Positions 34,685-43,546 of a stretch of 60,307 bases of DNA are shown in pieces. A model generated the notes under the pieces. It saw only the letters and a list, made by a program, of their open reading frames with translations, was not told the DNA's origin and did no database searches. The position numbers and the translations under genes were made by a program. The number at the start of each line of letters is the position of its first letter. Within the stretch, counting starts at the first letter, position 1. The DNA is from Candidatus Cloacimonadota bacterium (GTDB lineage Bacteria > Cloacimonadota > Cloacimonadia > Cloacimonadales > Cloacimonadaceae): the NCBI GenBank assembly GCA_017994635.1, contig JAGOKK010000003.1, positions 1 to 60,307 of the forward strand, in the 5' to 3' direction.

Positions 34685-35884
34685 ATGGCTATCAAGCTGT
34701 CCAATCGCACCAAATTGATCAAACCCTCGCCGACCTTGAGTCTATCCGCAAAAGCGGGGCAGATGAAGGAGGCTGGCATCGACGTAATCAGCTTTGGAGT
34801 GGGAGAGCCGGATTTTAACACTCCGGATTACATCAAACAAGCAGCCCACAAAGCACTGGATGCCAATTTCACTCGTTACACCGCCAATGCGGGCATACCT
34901 GATCTCAAGAAAGCGATCTGCGCAAAACTGTTACGGGATAACGGTCTGGAATATGCCACAAAGGATATCCTGGTATCACCCGGAGCAAAAGCCTCTATCT
35001 TGAATATACTGATCGCTGCCTGCGATACTGATGATCAGGTATTGATCCCCAGCCCCTATTGGGTTAGCTATCCTTATCAGGCCCTGCTGGCAGACGCGGT
35101 TCCCGTTTACATCCCGACTCGCGAAGCAGATGCCTATAAACTACGAGCTGAGGATTTGGCTGCGGCTATAGCGGCCAGTCCCTGTGCCAAAGTACTGATG
35201 CTGAATTCTCCCAACAACCCCACCGGAACTGTGTACACAAGGGATGAACTGAGCGCGATCGCGGAGCTGTGTGTAAAGCACGACATTCTGGTGATTTCTG
35301 ACGAGATCTACGAAAGATTGGTATACGACGATACACAGCACATATCCATAGCCTCCTTGAATCCCGAAATCAAAGAGCACACCGTGGTGATCAACGGAGT
35401 ATCCAAAGCTTATGCGATGACCGGCTGGAGACTTGGCTATGCCGCAGGCCCCTCCCACATCATAGCTGCTGCGGGAAGGGTGCAGGAACACAGCACATCC
35501 TGCGTGAACTCCATCACTCAAAAGGCCTGCGTGACGGCGTTGAACGAAGAAGATGATTCCATCCAGAATATGCGCATGGAGTTTTGGAAGCGCCGTGATC
35601 GTCTGTTTGAACTCCTGCAGGCAATTCCCCACATTAGCTGTTTCAAACCTATGGGTGCTTTCTACATAATGCCAAATATCCAGTGGTATCTGGATAACAA
35701 TAAGGCTGGGATCCAGGATTCGGATCAGTTCTGCGATCTGTTACTGGAAAAGCATCATGTAGCGTTGGTGGCTGGTAGTTCCTTCGGAATGGACTCCACG
35801 GTGCGGTTTTCCTACGCCAATTCACTGGCAAACATCGAAGAAGGCGTACGCCGTTTCGCCAGATTCCTCGAGGAGATAAAGTAA
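34685..35884 (+). CDS. Class I/II aminotransferase, probably aspartate aminotransferase
   Basis: A 399-residue fold-type I PLP enzyme of the bacterial AspB (subgroup I-gamma/beta) type. N-terminal signature LSNRTKLIKPSPTLSLSAKAGQMK and SFGVGEPDFNTP; substrate and cofactor sites NSPNNPTGTVY, VISDEIYERLVYD and NGVSKAYAMTGWRLGYAAG, with the PLP lysine near residue 240; C-terminal arginine in VRFSYANSL. It transfers the amino group between aspartate or a similar amino acid and 2-oxoglutarate in the cytoplasm. AGGGGGA lies about 6 bases before the ATG. Prephenate specificity is possible in this subgroup and cannot be ruled out. Confidence 0.9.
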   Translation: MAIKLSNRTKLIKPSPTLSLSAKAGQMKEAGIDVISFGVGEPDFNTPDYIKQAAHKALDANFTRYTANAGIPDLKKAICAKLLRDNGLEYATKDILVSPGAKASILNILIAACDTDDQVLIPSPYWVSYPYQALLADAVPVYIPTREADAYKLRAEDLAAAIAASPCAKVLMLNSPNNPTGTVYTRDELSAIAELCVKHDILVISDEIYERLVYDDTQHISIASLNPEIKEHTVVINGVSKAYAMTGWRLGYAAGPSHIIAAAGRVQEHSTSCVNSITQKACVTALNEEDDSIQNMRMEFWKRRDRLFELLQAIPHISCFKPMGAFYIMPNIQWYLDNNKAGIQDSDQFCDLLLEKHHVALVAGSSFGMDSTVRFSYANSLANIEEGVRRFARFLEEIK

Positions 35885-35885
35885 A

Positions 35886-36104
35886 GTGAACGATCTGAAC
35901 GATAAGATTACTGAAAGATGGCAAACGCGCCGCAAGAAAGGGAACAACTGGCCCAGGTTGATCATAATGGTGCTGGTATTGGCTGCTATATTGTACGCGA
36001 TGGGTATATTGCATAAAAGCGCAAATGTGGTGGGCAACGTGCCTTCTGCCTCTACCCAGGATAGCAGCCGCGTGGAGATCCCTGCAGCGGAGCAGACCCC
36101 TTGA
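35886..36104 (+). CDS. Small single-pass membrane protein of unknown function
   Basis: A 72-residue protein starting with GTG one base after the aminotransferase stop. The first 22 residues are basic (TERWQTRRKKGNNWPR), followed by one membrane helix (LIIMVLVLAAILYAMGIL, about 25-42) and a polar, Ser/Glu/Pro-rich tail. By the positive-inside rule the N-terminus is cytoplasmic and the tail periplasmic. Its stop TGA overlaps the next gene's TTG start, so it is embedded in a translated chain and is likely real. I do not recognise a family. Confidence 0.68.
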   Translation: MNDLNDKITERWQTRRKKGNNWPRLIIMVLVLAAILYAMGILHKSANVVGNVPSASTQDSSRVEIPAAEQTP

Positions 36105-36994
36105 GTCTGGTAATCGTTGGATCCATCGGCCTGGATACCATCAGCACACCTGTGGGTAAAGTGCATGACGCCCCCGGCGGATCGGCCGTGTATGGTTCTC
36201 TGGCGGGATCGTACTTCACTCAAGTGAATATTATCGGGGTTGTGGGGCAGGATTATCCTGCCTCCGCCCGCGACTTGCTTCATAAACACGGCGTGAATCT
36301 GGACGGTCTGGAGTACGCCGAGGGCAAGACATTTCGCTGGAGTGGTGAATACAAGGACTGGAACAAGGCCAATACTCTAAAAACCGAGCTGAATGTGTTT
36401 GCCGATTTCGTGCCCAAGATTCCCCAAAATTGTAGAAGCTGCCATAGTTTGCTGCTGGCAAACATCCATCCCGAGCTGCAACTGAAGGTTTTGGAAGAGA
36501 CCAGGAGTTACACTCACGTCGCCTGCGATACCATGAATTACTGGATCAAGGGATGCCCTGGAGCCCTGCGCGAGGTGATCTCGAAAGTACAGATCGTCTT
36601 TATGAACGAAGACGAAGTAAGGGATTTTACTGCGCAACGGGATATCTTTAGGGCAGCTAAGTATGTGTTGGATATGGGACCGGAACTGGTGGTCATCAAA
36701 CGTGGGGAGTATGGCAGCGTAGCGATTTCGCAATCGGATGTATTCTTTGCCCCGGCTTTTCCCATCCACGAAGTAAAGGATCCCACTGGCGCTGGAGACA
36801 GCTTCGCGGGAGCCTTTATGGCCTATCTGGAGGGAGCGCAGCGCGGGGATTTTGAGCATGTCAAGGATGCAATACGTTATGGCACTGTGATGGCAGCCTA
36901 CAATGTGAGCGAGTTCAGTGTGGTCGGACTCCTGGGGATCGATCGGGCAAAAATCGAACAGGACAAGGAAAAATTATGCCGCATGACCAGATAG
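36101..36994 (+). CDS. PfkB-family sugar/nucleoside kinase
   Basis: A 297-residue ribokinase-fold protein. Signatures: the N-terminal GSIGLDTI with PGGSAVYGSL, the central AGDxFAG box as DPTGAGDSFAGAFMAYL near residue 228 (catalytic Asp in GAGD), and LVVIKRGEYGSV. It starts with TTG overlapping the preceding stop (TTGA). The substrate is uncertain: PfkB members phosphorylate ribose, adenosine, fructose derivatives or others. It overlaps purM by 19 bases, so a link to nucleotide metabolism is possible but only inferred. Confidence 0.88.
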   Translation: MSLVIVGSIGLDTISTPVGKVHDAPGGSAVYGSLAGSYFTQVNIIGVVGQDYPASARDLLHKHGVNLDGLEYAEGKTFRWSGEYKDWNKANTLKTELNVFADFVPKIPQNCRSCHSLLLANIHPELQLKVLEETRSYTHVACDTMNYWIKGCPGALREVISKVQIVFMNEDEVRDFTAQRDIFRAAKYVLDMGPELVVIKRGEYGSVAISQSDVFFAPAFPIHEVKDPTGAGDSFAGAFMAYLEGAQRGDFEHVKDAIRYGTVMAAYNVSEFSVVGLLGIDRAKIEQDKEKLCRMTR

Positions 36995-38013
36995 ACAGTA
37001 TTGATTACAAGCAGGCGGGAGTGGATATCGCCGCCGGAGAAAGGGCCGTTAAGGCTATCAAAGATAAGGTGCGCGGCACGTACTCCAAAAATGTGCTGAG
37101 TGAGCTTGGTTCCTTCGGTGGTCTGTATAGGGTGGATAAGCATACCTGGAAAAATCCGATCCTGGTGGCTAGTACGGATGGAGTGGGCACCAAGATTTTG
37201 GTGGCTCTGGCTGCAGGAATATACGATACAGTGGGCCAGGACCTGGTAAATCACTGCGTAAATGACATTCTGGTTCAGGGCGCCATACCCCAGTTTTTCC
37301 TGGATTACATTGGAGTGGGCAAATTGGATCCCCAAGCCATTGAGAAGATTATCGACGGATTTGTAAAAGCCTGCTCAGAAAACGATTGCGCTCTGATCGG
37401 CGGTGAAATGGCCGAGATGCCTGGCTTGTACCAGGGACACGATTTTGATTTGGCGGGCACGATAGTGGGCATGGTGGAAGAAGATCAGATCCTGCCCCGC
37501 AATCATATAATGGCAGGTGACGTGTTGATCGGACTGCCCTCCAGTGGTCTGCATACAAACGGGTTTTCGCTGGCACGCAAAGTGCTGTTTGAACGGATGG
37601 GATTGAGAGTGGATTCATATCTTGACGATCTGGGTACCAGCCTTGGGGAAGCTCTGTTGCAGGTGCATCGCAGCTATCTGCCTCAGATGAAAGAATTCCT
37701 GCCCGATCCCCGGCTGCATGCTCTGGCTCACATCACCGGAGGGGGTATCGCCGGCAACCTGTCTAGAGTCCTGCCAGAAGGCATGGCAGCCCAAATCAGA
37801 CTCAATGATGCCGATATCCCGGCAATCTTCCAGCTTATCGCCAGGGGTGGGAATGTACAGCCGGATGTAATGCGGCAGAGTTTTAACCTGGGAGTCGGGA
37901 TGATCGCGGTGTGTGAAACGGGTCTTGCCGATGAATTACTTCGCCGCTGTTCCGGGCAAATGCTCGGGACGCTGAGCAAATCTGAGGCAGACCAAAAAGT
38001 ATGTTTTGTGTAA
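36976..38013 (+). CDS. purM: Phosphoribosylformylglycinamidine cyclo-ligase (AIR synthetase)
   Basis: A 345-residue protein with the PurM signatures in order: YKQAGVDIAAGERAV, ELGSFGGLY, LVASTDGVGTKILVA, GQDLVNHCVNDILVQGA, FFLDYIGVGKLD, ALIGGEMAEMPGLY, DFDLAGTIVG, GLPSSGLHTNGFSLAR, HITGGGIAGNLSRVLP and FNLGVGMIAV. It makes aminoimidazole ribonucleotide from FGAM with ATP, step five of purine synthesis. Its ATG lies inside the end of the kinase gene, with AAGGAA upstream. It ends the run that starts at glyS. No other pur gene is in the window. Confidence 0.97.
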   Translation: MPHDQIDSIDYKQAGVDIAAGERAVKAIKDKVRGTYSKNVLSELGSFGGLYRVDKHTWKNPILVASTDGVGTKILVALAAGIYDTVGQDLVNHCVNDILVQGAIPQFFLDYIGVGKLDPQAIEKIIDGFVKACSENDCALIGGEMAEMPGLYQGHDFDLAGTIVGMVEEDQILPRNHIMAGDVLIGLPSSGLHTNGFSLARKVLFERMGLRVDSYLDDLGTSLGEALLQVHRSYLPQMKEFLPDPRLHALAHITGGGIAGNLSRVLPEGMAAQIRLNDADIPAIFQLIARGGNVQPDVMRQSFNLGVGMIAVCETGLADELLRRCSGQMLGTLSKSEADQKVCFV

Positions 38014-38024
38014 CTCAGATAAAT

Positions 38025-38090
38025 GCAGTTTTTTCAAAGCGATTCGCTTATACTATATATGGCACGTCGGAAAGAAGTAGAAAAAACTGC
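38025..38090 (+). other. Inverted repeats just upstream of the receptor operon promoter
   Basis: GCAGTTTTTTC (38025-38035) and GAAAAAACTGC (38080-38090) are a perfect 11-bp inverted pair 44 bases apart; the second arm abuts the -35 box. Between them AAGCGATTCGCTT (38037-38049) is a perfect 13-base palindrome. The outer pair could also fold as a weak terminator for purM, though there is no T-run after it. An operator or transcription-control role is inference. Confidence 0.45.
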
Positions 38091-38119
38091 TTGACTGATT
38101 TTTATGGCTCAGATATACG
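38091..38119 (+). promoter_or_regulatory. Promoter of the TonB-receptor/ExbBD/T9SS operon
   Basis: TTGACT (38091-38096) and TATACG (38114-38119) with a 17-base spacer, 97 bases before the start of the receptor gene at 38216. This is the best sigma-70-type match in the window's intergenic DNA. The leader between it and the ribosome site carries no gene. Confidence 0.6.
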
Positions 38120-38215
38120 AGCTTTAAGAGGAATAGCCCTTTTGCTTTTGGGGGCATGTTCCAAAGTAAATTATTATAGAATAGTAAATAAGCCAGGATG
38201 AAGGGAGGTCCGTCG

Positions 38216-41200
38216 ATGCGAAAAATTGCATTGATCCTGCTAATAGTGTTGCTCGTTGGTGTGGCTTACCTCGAAGCTCAGACGACCGGTCGCATAGCCG
38301 TCCGGGTTCGCGATTCTCAGGGGCGTCCCCTGGAATTTGTGAACATCGTGGTAATGCGCGGCACCCAACGGATTTCAGGAGGCCAGACCAATGAAAAAGG
38401 TCAGGCCATTATCATCAACATTCCACCAGGCACCTACACGGTGAAGTTGACTCTGGTCAGCTATGCCCCCATTACCTTCCAGGATGTGAGGGTTCAGGTG
38501 GGTCAGACTGCAAACTTGTCTCCTACCATGAGTATGCAAGGTATCCAGACGGAGACTTTTGTTGTTCAAGCAAATCAGGATGTGGTGGAAAAAGACCGTA
38601 TCGGATCTTCCCATCAGATTGAGATGGATCGTCTCAGCGATTCCACGGTAAAAGACATTGCAGATATCGTGTCCTTACAAGCAGGTGTTACAAACATCGG
38701 AGGCGAACTGCATATTCGTGGTGGCAGAGCCAACGAAGTGAATTTTACTGTGGACGGGATGAGTGTCTCTGACCCAGTGGACGGAGGTAGCGCCCTTTCT
38801 GTGGATATCGACGCCATCAAGGACATGAAGGTGATGACCGGTGGATTCCCGGCGGAGTTTGGTAACGCCCAATCTGGTGTGATCAATATAGTAACTAAGG
38901 ATGGCGATGCTACCTTCTCTGGAAAGATCGAATACAACACAGACCATATCATCGGGGAAGGAAAAAACTCCGATGTTTTTAAGTTTGCCATAGGCGGACC
39001 AATCATTCCCTTTGCCTCTCAAGATCTCAAAGAAAGGCTTACATTTTACTTGAATGGTGGCGGTGAATGGCTCGATGGTAGATTGAAGAACTACTATGAA
39101 TCCGATCCCAACGACGATTACACATTGGGCGGACGCTCTCTTTTGGAGCATGACTATGAAGCTTATGATCCTTACGGTGATAGAGATAGCTTTTTGGGTG
39201 TGGACACCGGGAATAGAAACTACAATGCCTACAATATTAACCTGAAGACCAAGTATGACATCAACCCCGTACAAAAGCTGACCTTTGCCGTTCGTGGTGA
39301 TCGAAATTACGACATGCCCTTTGCTTATGCCTGGCGCTATGCCTTACAGCATTATGCTGTTACTGAAACCATCCAGAAACAGTATATAGCCACTTACGAC
39401 CACGTGTTTAACAATACCATGAACCTGAAGGTTAAGGCCAGCTATTATTCCAAGGATAGCCAACAAGGTCCTCGTGGAATCGACCGTGATAGCTTTATGA
39501 GCTACGATCCAAACGCAGCCAGCAATCCGGAGCAGTACATCAATAACGTCACGCAGGGTATCTACGGATACCGCAGCGTAGATTACGATGGTGACGGTGT
39601 TTACGACATTGGTTATCATCCCGCTAGTAGCTGGCAGTATTACTTGGAAAGCCAGGAATTGCCCCGCGGCATTCCCGGTTTCAATGCTCCGGGATCTATC
39701 TATTCGAACTACATAGACGATACCACTGCTACCATTAATATGCGCGCCGATTTCGAATGGCAAATGAACGAGACCCATTTGGCCAAAACCGGTCTGGAAC
39801 TGATCAGTCATAACATCGAGAAGAATCAGCTCCAAAACTTCCTGACAGTTTATGAAGACCGTCGCCAGGCATATTTGCGTGGCATATACGACATCGCTGA
39901 TTATGACTTTGACAATTGGGGCACAGACAATCAGGTTCCCAGCCAGCTCTTTGCCCTGGAATCCCTTGTCGATACTCCCACCAGTCCTGCCGATCTGGTA
40001 CCCATTTACAAACCTGAAGATTATTACTATGCCGCCAAAGCGTCATCGGGAAAGCGTGATGGTTATTCCGCAACGCCATGGCAAATAGCCTACTATTTGC
40101 AGGACAAGATGGAATGGGAAGGTATGATCGTGAATGCCGGTCTGCGCTTTGATTTCTGGTATCTGGGTAGCAGCTATAAGGTGTTGCAGGATACCGGGAG
40201 CTTCGAGCAGCGTGACTTTGACAAGGACGATCGTTTCCAGATGATGGTTTCACCTCGTTTGGGCGTATCTCACCCGATTACCGAACGTGACGTGCTGCGT
40301 TTTGCCTACAACTATCAGAACCAGTTACCGCAGTTCCAGTATATCTTTACCTCAAAGACCCCTGAAGATGCCAACATTTCTGATGTTGCTATCACTGTGG
40401 GGAATCCAGTTTTGGAACCTCAAATCACCGTTACTTACGAAGTTGGTTTGTCGCACCAGATCAGTGAAGATTACGTGCTGGATATGACTGCATATTACAA
40501 GAATCTCTATAACTATGTTAGCACAGTGAAAGAGCGCAAAGAAGGCGAGGAATCAGTATCCTGGTACCGTTTCATTTCCGAAGACTACGGGTCAGCCAGA
40601 GGTATCGATATGCAGCTTGAAAAAATGCTCTCGAACTTCAATACCTGGAGTATCGCATATTCCCTGGCTTGGGCTCAGGGTAATAACTCCAGCACCGTGA
40701 TCCAGGACGAGAACACTTCTCTGCGCGAGTTCCCTCTGGATTGGGACATTCGTCACAATCTGGGTGTAAACTACACATTCACCGTTGGCCGAGGAGAGGA
40801 ATTCTTTATCCCCTTCACCGATCTCATCCTGCCTCTGGACGATTTCTCGGCCAGTGTAAACTGGAGCTTGGCTTCTGGAACGCCTTACACCCCTCAGAGT
40901 CTGGAAGGAAACTCTATGCTGGATACAAACAGCAAACGCATGGATATATCTCAACAGACAAATCTGCGCATCTCCAAGGGTATTGTGTTGCCCGGAGGAA
41001 CAAATGTGCGCGTTTATATGGACGTTGATAACCTGTTCAAGAATACCACCATTTACAGTGTTTACCCCAGAACAGGCAGCTACACAGAGACTGGCGAAGA
41101 CCTGGAAGATCCTAATGTTCAATACACATATCCCGAAGTTGCTTATGTGTATGGTCTTGCTGCCAGAAATCCCGCAAACTACTCTAACTACCGCGGAGTA

Positions 41201-41227
41201 ACCCTCGGCGTGTCGTTTAACTTCTAA
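38216..41227 (+). CDS. TonB-dependent receptor with carboxypeptidase-regulatory-like domain
   Basis: A 1003-residue outer-membrane receptor. Signal peptide MRKIALILLIVLLVGVAYLEAQ; a transthyretin-like domain at about 24-105 (RIAVRVRDSQGRPLEFVNIV, IPPGTYTVKLTLVSY); plug at about 130-230 (DIVSLQAGVTNIGGELHIRGG, VNFTVDGMSVSDPV, MKVMTGGFPAEFGNAQSGVINIVTKDG); then the barrel, ending LGVSFNF. I use ATG 38216, with GGGAGG 9 bases before it; an ATG at 38198 would add six residues ahead of the signal. Substrate unknown. It heads an operon that also encodes its own energy transducers (ExbB, ExbD, ExbD, TonB) and secreted proteins, which is unusual for a nutrient receptor and recalls OmpA/TonB-driven surface systems. 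Confidence 0.9.
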   Translation: MRKIALILLIVLLVGVAYLEAQTTGRIAVRVRDSQGRPLEFVNIVVMRGTQRISGGQTNEKGQAIIINIPPGTYTVKLTLVSYAPITFQDVRVQVGQTANLSPTMSMQGIQTETFVVQANQDVVEKDRIGSSHQIEMDRLSDSTVKDIADIVSLQAGVTNIGGELHIRGGRANEVNFTVDGMSVSDPVDGGSALSVDIDAIKDMKVMTGGFPAEFGNAQSGVINIVTKDGDATFSGKIEYNTDHIIGEGKNSDVFKFAIGGPIIPFASQDLKERLTFYLNGGGEWLDGRLKNYYESDPNDDYTLGGRSLLEHDYEAYDPYGDRDSFLGVDTGNRNYNAYNINLKTKYDINPVQKLTFAVRGDRNYDMPFAYAWRYALQHYAVTETIQKQYIATYDHVFNNTMNLKVKASYYSKDSQQGPRGIDRDSFMSYDPNAASNPEQYINNVTQGIYGYRSVDYDGDGVYDIGYHPASSWQYYLESQELPRGIPGFNAPGSIYSNYIDDTTATINMRADFEWQMNETHLAKTGLELISHNIEKNQLQNFLTVYEDRRQAYLRGIYDIADYDFDNWGTDNQVPSQLFALESLVDTPTSPADLVPIYKPEDYYYAAKASSGKRDGYSATPWQIAYYLQDKMEWEGMIVNAGLRFDFWYLGSSYKVLQDTGSFEQRDFDKDDRFQMMVSPRLGVSHPITERDVLRFAYNYQNQLPQFQYIFTSKTPEDANISDVAITVGNPVLEPQITVTYEVGLSHQISEDYVLDMTAYYKNLYNYVSTVKERKEGEESVSWYRFISEDYGSARGIDMQLEKMLSNFNTWSIAYSLAWAQGNNSSTVIQDENTSLREFPLDWDIRHNLGVNYTFTVGRGEEFFIPFTDLILPLDDFSASVNWSLASGTPYTPQSLEGNSMLDTNSKRMDISQQTNLRISKGIVLPGGTNVRVYMDVDNLFKNTTIYSVYPRTGSYTETGEDLEDPNVQYTYPEVAYVYGLAARNPANYSNYRGVTLGVSFNF

Positions 41228-41250
41228 ATTATTCCAAGGAGGAATCATAA

Positions 41251-42000
41251 ATGAGAAAGTTCTCGTACATAATGCTGCTGATTGCATTGCTCAGCCTGGT
41301 AATGCCCACAATGGCTTTCGCACAAGAAGCAGTAGAGGAAGCAGCCGCGGAAGTAAGTACCGGCGGATTGGAAAGCTTTGCTGAATTGGTATTTGGCAGC
41401 GGAATGGTAAAATGGTTTAAAGATGGTGGCTGGGCAATGTGGCCCATCCTCATCGTTGCAGTATACGGATTGGCCTATGTCGTATGGAAGTTCATTGCTC
41501 TTATCTATGCCAAGGTTAATCTGAATGCCTTCTTGGGTAAAATCGTTCCCCTTATTCAAAGCAAGAAATATAAAGAAGCAGCAGAAATTGCCAAAGGCAC
41601 TCGTGGTCCTGTGGCAGCGATCATATATGCTGGCCTATTGAAAGCCGATGGCGGTGTGGCTGCGGTGGAAAAAGCCATCGAAAACGCTGCCATGATTGAG
41701 ATGAGCTATCTGGAAAAAGGTTTCCTGGAACTCTCGACGGCAATCACCCTCGCCCCGATGCTGGGATTCCTGGGTACAGTGGCCGGTATGATCAGCGCCT
41801 TTGATGCTATCGCGGCAGCTCGTGCGGTGGACGCTACCATTGTTGCCAGCGGTATCAAGATTGCTCTTATCACCACTGAGGCCGGTTTGATCGTAGCTAT
41901 CCCGGTGCAATTCTTTAACAACATCTTCGTCACCATGGTAGACGGCATGGTGATAGACATGCAGAAAGCGACAGAAAAAGTTGTCGAAGCGATGCTTTAA
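41251..42000 (+). CDS. exbB: ExbB/TolQ/MotA-family proton channel
   Basis: A 249-residue inner-membrane protein. An N-terminal hydrophobic, cleavable-looking segment ending TMAFAQ is followed by an acidic linker, then three membrane helices: about 67-90 (AMWPILIVAVYGLAYVVWKFI), about 165-190 (LSTAITLAPMLGFLGTVAGMISAF) and about 203-225 (GIKIALITTEAGLIVAIPVQFF). The second and third contain the family signature. AAGGAGGA stands before the ATG. ExbB pentamers with ExbD convert proton flow into movement of TonB. The extra N-terminal segment is common in Bacteroidota ExbB. Confidence 0.93.
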   Translation: MRKFSYIMLLIALLSLVMPTMAFAQEAVEEAAAEVSTGGLESFAELVFGSGMVKWFKDGGWAMWPILIVAVYGLAYVVWKFIALIYAKVNLNAFLGKIVPLIQSKKYKEAAEIAKGTRGPVAAIIYAGLLKADGGVAAVEKAIENAAMIEMSYLEKGFLELSTAITLAPMLGFLGTVAGMISAFDAIAAARAVDATIVASGIKIALITTEAGLIVAIPVQFFNNIFVTMVDGMVIDMQKATEKVVEAML

Positions 42001-42018
42001 TCCTTCAGGGAGTATGAG

Positions 42019-42444
42019 ATGAAGATAGGACGTAAAAGGAAAAGCAAGGCGGAGATCCCGACTTCGTCGATGTCCGACATTGCTTTCCTCTTGATCATCT
42101 TTTTCATGGCGACTACTAAGTTCGACGTGAAAGAGGGGATTAGGATAGTCCTGCCCCAGGCAGCTGCAGAAGGCGCTCAGCAGGCTCAGACGATTACTCT
42201 GACTGAGAAAGAGATGACCCGTATGCAGATCATGCCGGATGGGATGATTGTGGTAAATACTGAAGCTCCCCGCTCCTATGAAAGTGGCGAGCTCGATGCG
42301 CTTATTCAGCAAAAGCTGAAACTAAACTCCGAAATGATTTTCAAGGTGATTACGGATCGTGAAGCCAAGTATAACGACATGGTCCGCGTGGTGGATCGTT
42401 TGAAGGCCGCCAAGATCGAGAAAATCTCATTATCGACCAATTAG
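42019..42444 (+). CDS. exbD: ExbD/TolR-family protein, first copy
   Basis: A 141-residue biopolymer transport protein. A basic N-terminus (MKIGRKRKSKAEI) precedes PTSSMSDIAFLLIIFFMATT, the membrane helix with the proton-carrying Asp near residue 22. The periplasmic part follows, with a recognisable ExbD end (VVDRLKAAKIEKISLSTN). It works with ExbB and TonB. ATG lies 18 bases after exbB with GGGAG upstream. A second ExbD follows after 8 bases. Confidence 0.92.
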   Translation: MKIGRKRKSKAEIPTSSMSDIAFLLIIFFMATTKFDVKEGIRIVLPQAAAEGAQQAQTITLTEKEMTRMQIMPDGMIVVNTEAPRSYESGELDALIQQKLKLNSEMIFKVITDREAKYNDMVRVVDRLKAAKIEKISLSTN

Positions 42445-42452
42445 GAGGAACG

Positions 42453-42887
42453 ATGGCCAATCTGCAAAGAAAAAGAAACCGTGATGTCGCCATTCCTAAC
42501 GGCTCGATGTCGGATATAGCCTTTTTGCTGCTGCTCTTCTTCATGGTTAGCACTGTGTTTGTCCAGGAAAAACAATTCTGGGTGGAACGCGATCGCTGGC
42601 CTGTGGCAGAGAGTATCGAGCGCATACCGCGAAATCATACCACCACCATCTATGTGATGAGGGATGAGACTATCCTGATCGATGATGTTCCCACTCGCAT
42701 TGAGACCGCTGAAGATACCTTTGTATATTCCACTCTCGTGCGCAAAAGAGATGAGGATCCCGAATTAGTCGTGTGTTTCAGGACAGATCGGGATACATTA
42801 TATGGAGTAATGTCCGATGTGATGCGCCAACTCCAGGATGCCAATACCCTGGTGGTGGCATTTGAAACCCAGCAACGCAGGGATTAG
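42453..42887 (+). CDS. ExbD/TolR-family protein, second copy
   Basis: A 144-residue paralogue of the preceding gene. The helix is MSDIAFLLLLFFMVSTVFVQ with the same Asp, and the N-terminal NGSMSDIA mirrors the first copy. The periplasmic domain differs (EKQFWVERDRWPVAESIERI; VMSDVMRQLQDANTLVVAFET), so the pair may form a hetero-dimer within the ExbB pore. Tandem divergent ExbD genes are known in Bacteroidota operons. TAGGAGGAAC precedes the ATG. Confidence 0.9.
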   Translation: MANLQRKRNRDVAIPNGSMSDIAFLLLLFFMVSTVFVQEKQFWVERDRWPVAESIERIPRNHTTTIYVMRDETILIDDVPTRIETAEDTFVYSTLVRKRDEDPELVVCFRTDRDTLYGVMSDVMRQLQDANTLVVAFETQQRRD

Positions 42888-42896
42888 GAGGTGGGT

Positions 42897-43532
42897 ATGA
42901 AACAGCAATATACTGACTGGAAAGACTACGCCAACAGCCAATTTGGTAAAGCACTGGCATTGTCACTGACAGTGCTGCTTTTTGCCATGATGGTTACTCC
43001 AAAGATTGAAGCCAGAAAGCAGGTATTTAAATCACAGCAGATGGAGCTGGTGGATATACCGATGGAAGAGCGTGAAAAGATTGAGCCACCCGAAACTGAG
43101 GTGAACATTGAGATTCCTCTGGTAATCAGTGAAGAACTGGGTACTGAGGAATTTGATGTGGAAGCTTATCAGGCAGCGCTGGAAAAAATCGGCAATATAA
43201 ACCAGACCACAGCAGCCAGTTTGACGCAGCACTATGACGATACCCCGGTCAATTTCGTCGCTTACGACGACGCACCAGTGATGATCGGAAACATGAGTCC
43301 TGTTTATCCCGAATTTGCCCGCAGGAACAGAATCCAGGGTACGGTCGTGTTGGAAGTGGAAGTGCTGAAGGACGGCTCTGTGAGAAACATTAAGGTGAGA
43401 CGCTCGGTACCAGGTGGCCTGGATGAAGCTGCCATTGAAGCCGTCCGTAAAGTAAGATTTCAACCCGGAAAAAGCAGTGGTCAACCCGTGGATGTGCTGC
43501 TGATTATACCGGTTGAGTTCAAATTGAATTAA
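42897..43532 (+). CDS. TonB-family energy transducer
   Basis: A 211-residue protein: cytoplasmic start, one membrane helix (about 18-38, ALALSLTVLLFAMMVTP), a charged periplasmic linker with EKIEPPETEVNIEIP rather than a long Pro-rich spacer, and a C-terminal TonB domain (MSPVYPEFARRNRIQGTVVLEVEVLKDG, IKVRRSVPGGLDEAAIEAVRKVRFQPG). The linker is short, so reach across the periplasm is limited or aided by a partner. I take ATG 42897 with AGGAGG just upstream; GTG 42891 overlaps that ribosome site. It completes an ExbB-ExbD-ExbD-TonB set and probably energises the operon's own receptor. Confidence 0.92.
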   Translation: MKQQYTDWKDYANSQFGKALALSLTVLLFAMMVTPKIEARKQVFKSQQMELVDIPMEEREKIEPPETEVNIEIPLVISEELGTEEFDVEAYQAALEKIGNINQTTAASLTQHYDDTPVNFVAYDDAPVMIGNMSPVYPEFARRNRIQGTVVLEVEVLKDGSVRNIKVRRSVPGGLDEAAIEAVRKVRFQPGKSSGQPVDVLLIIPVEFKLN

Positions 43533-43546
43533 TCCGGGAGTGTTTG

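Noticed and set aside
38060-38082. TGGCAC considered as a sigma-54 -24 element that the TPR activator might use
   Set aside because: The required GC-containing -12 element (TTGC) is absent at the right distance; a normal -35/-10 pair lies next to it.
38001-38201. A 66-codon open frame between purM and the receptor gene
   Set aside because: It overlaps the purM end, the inverted repeats and the promoter, and lacks a ribosome site.
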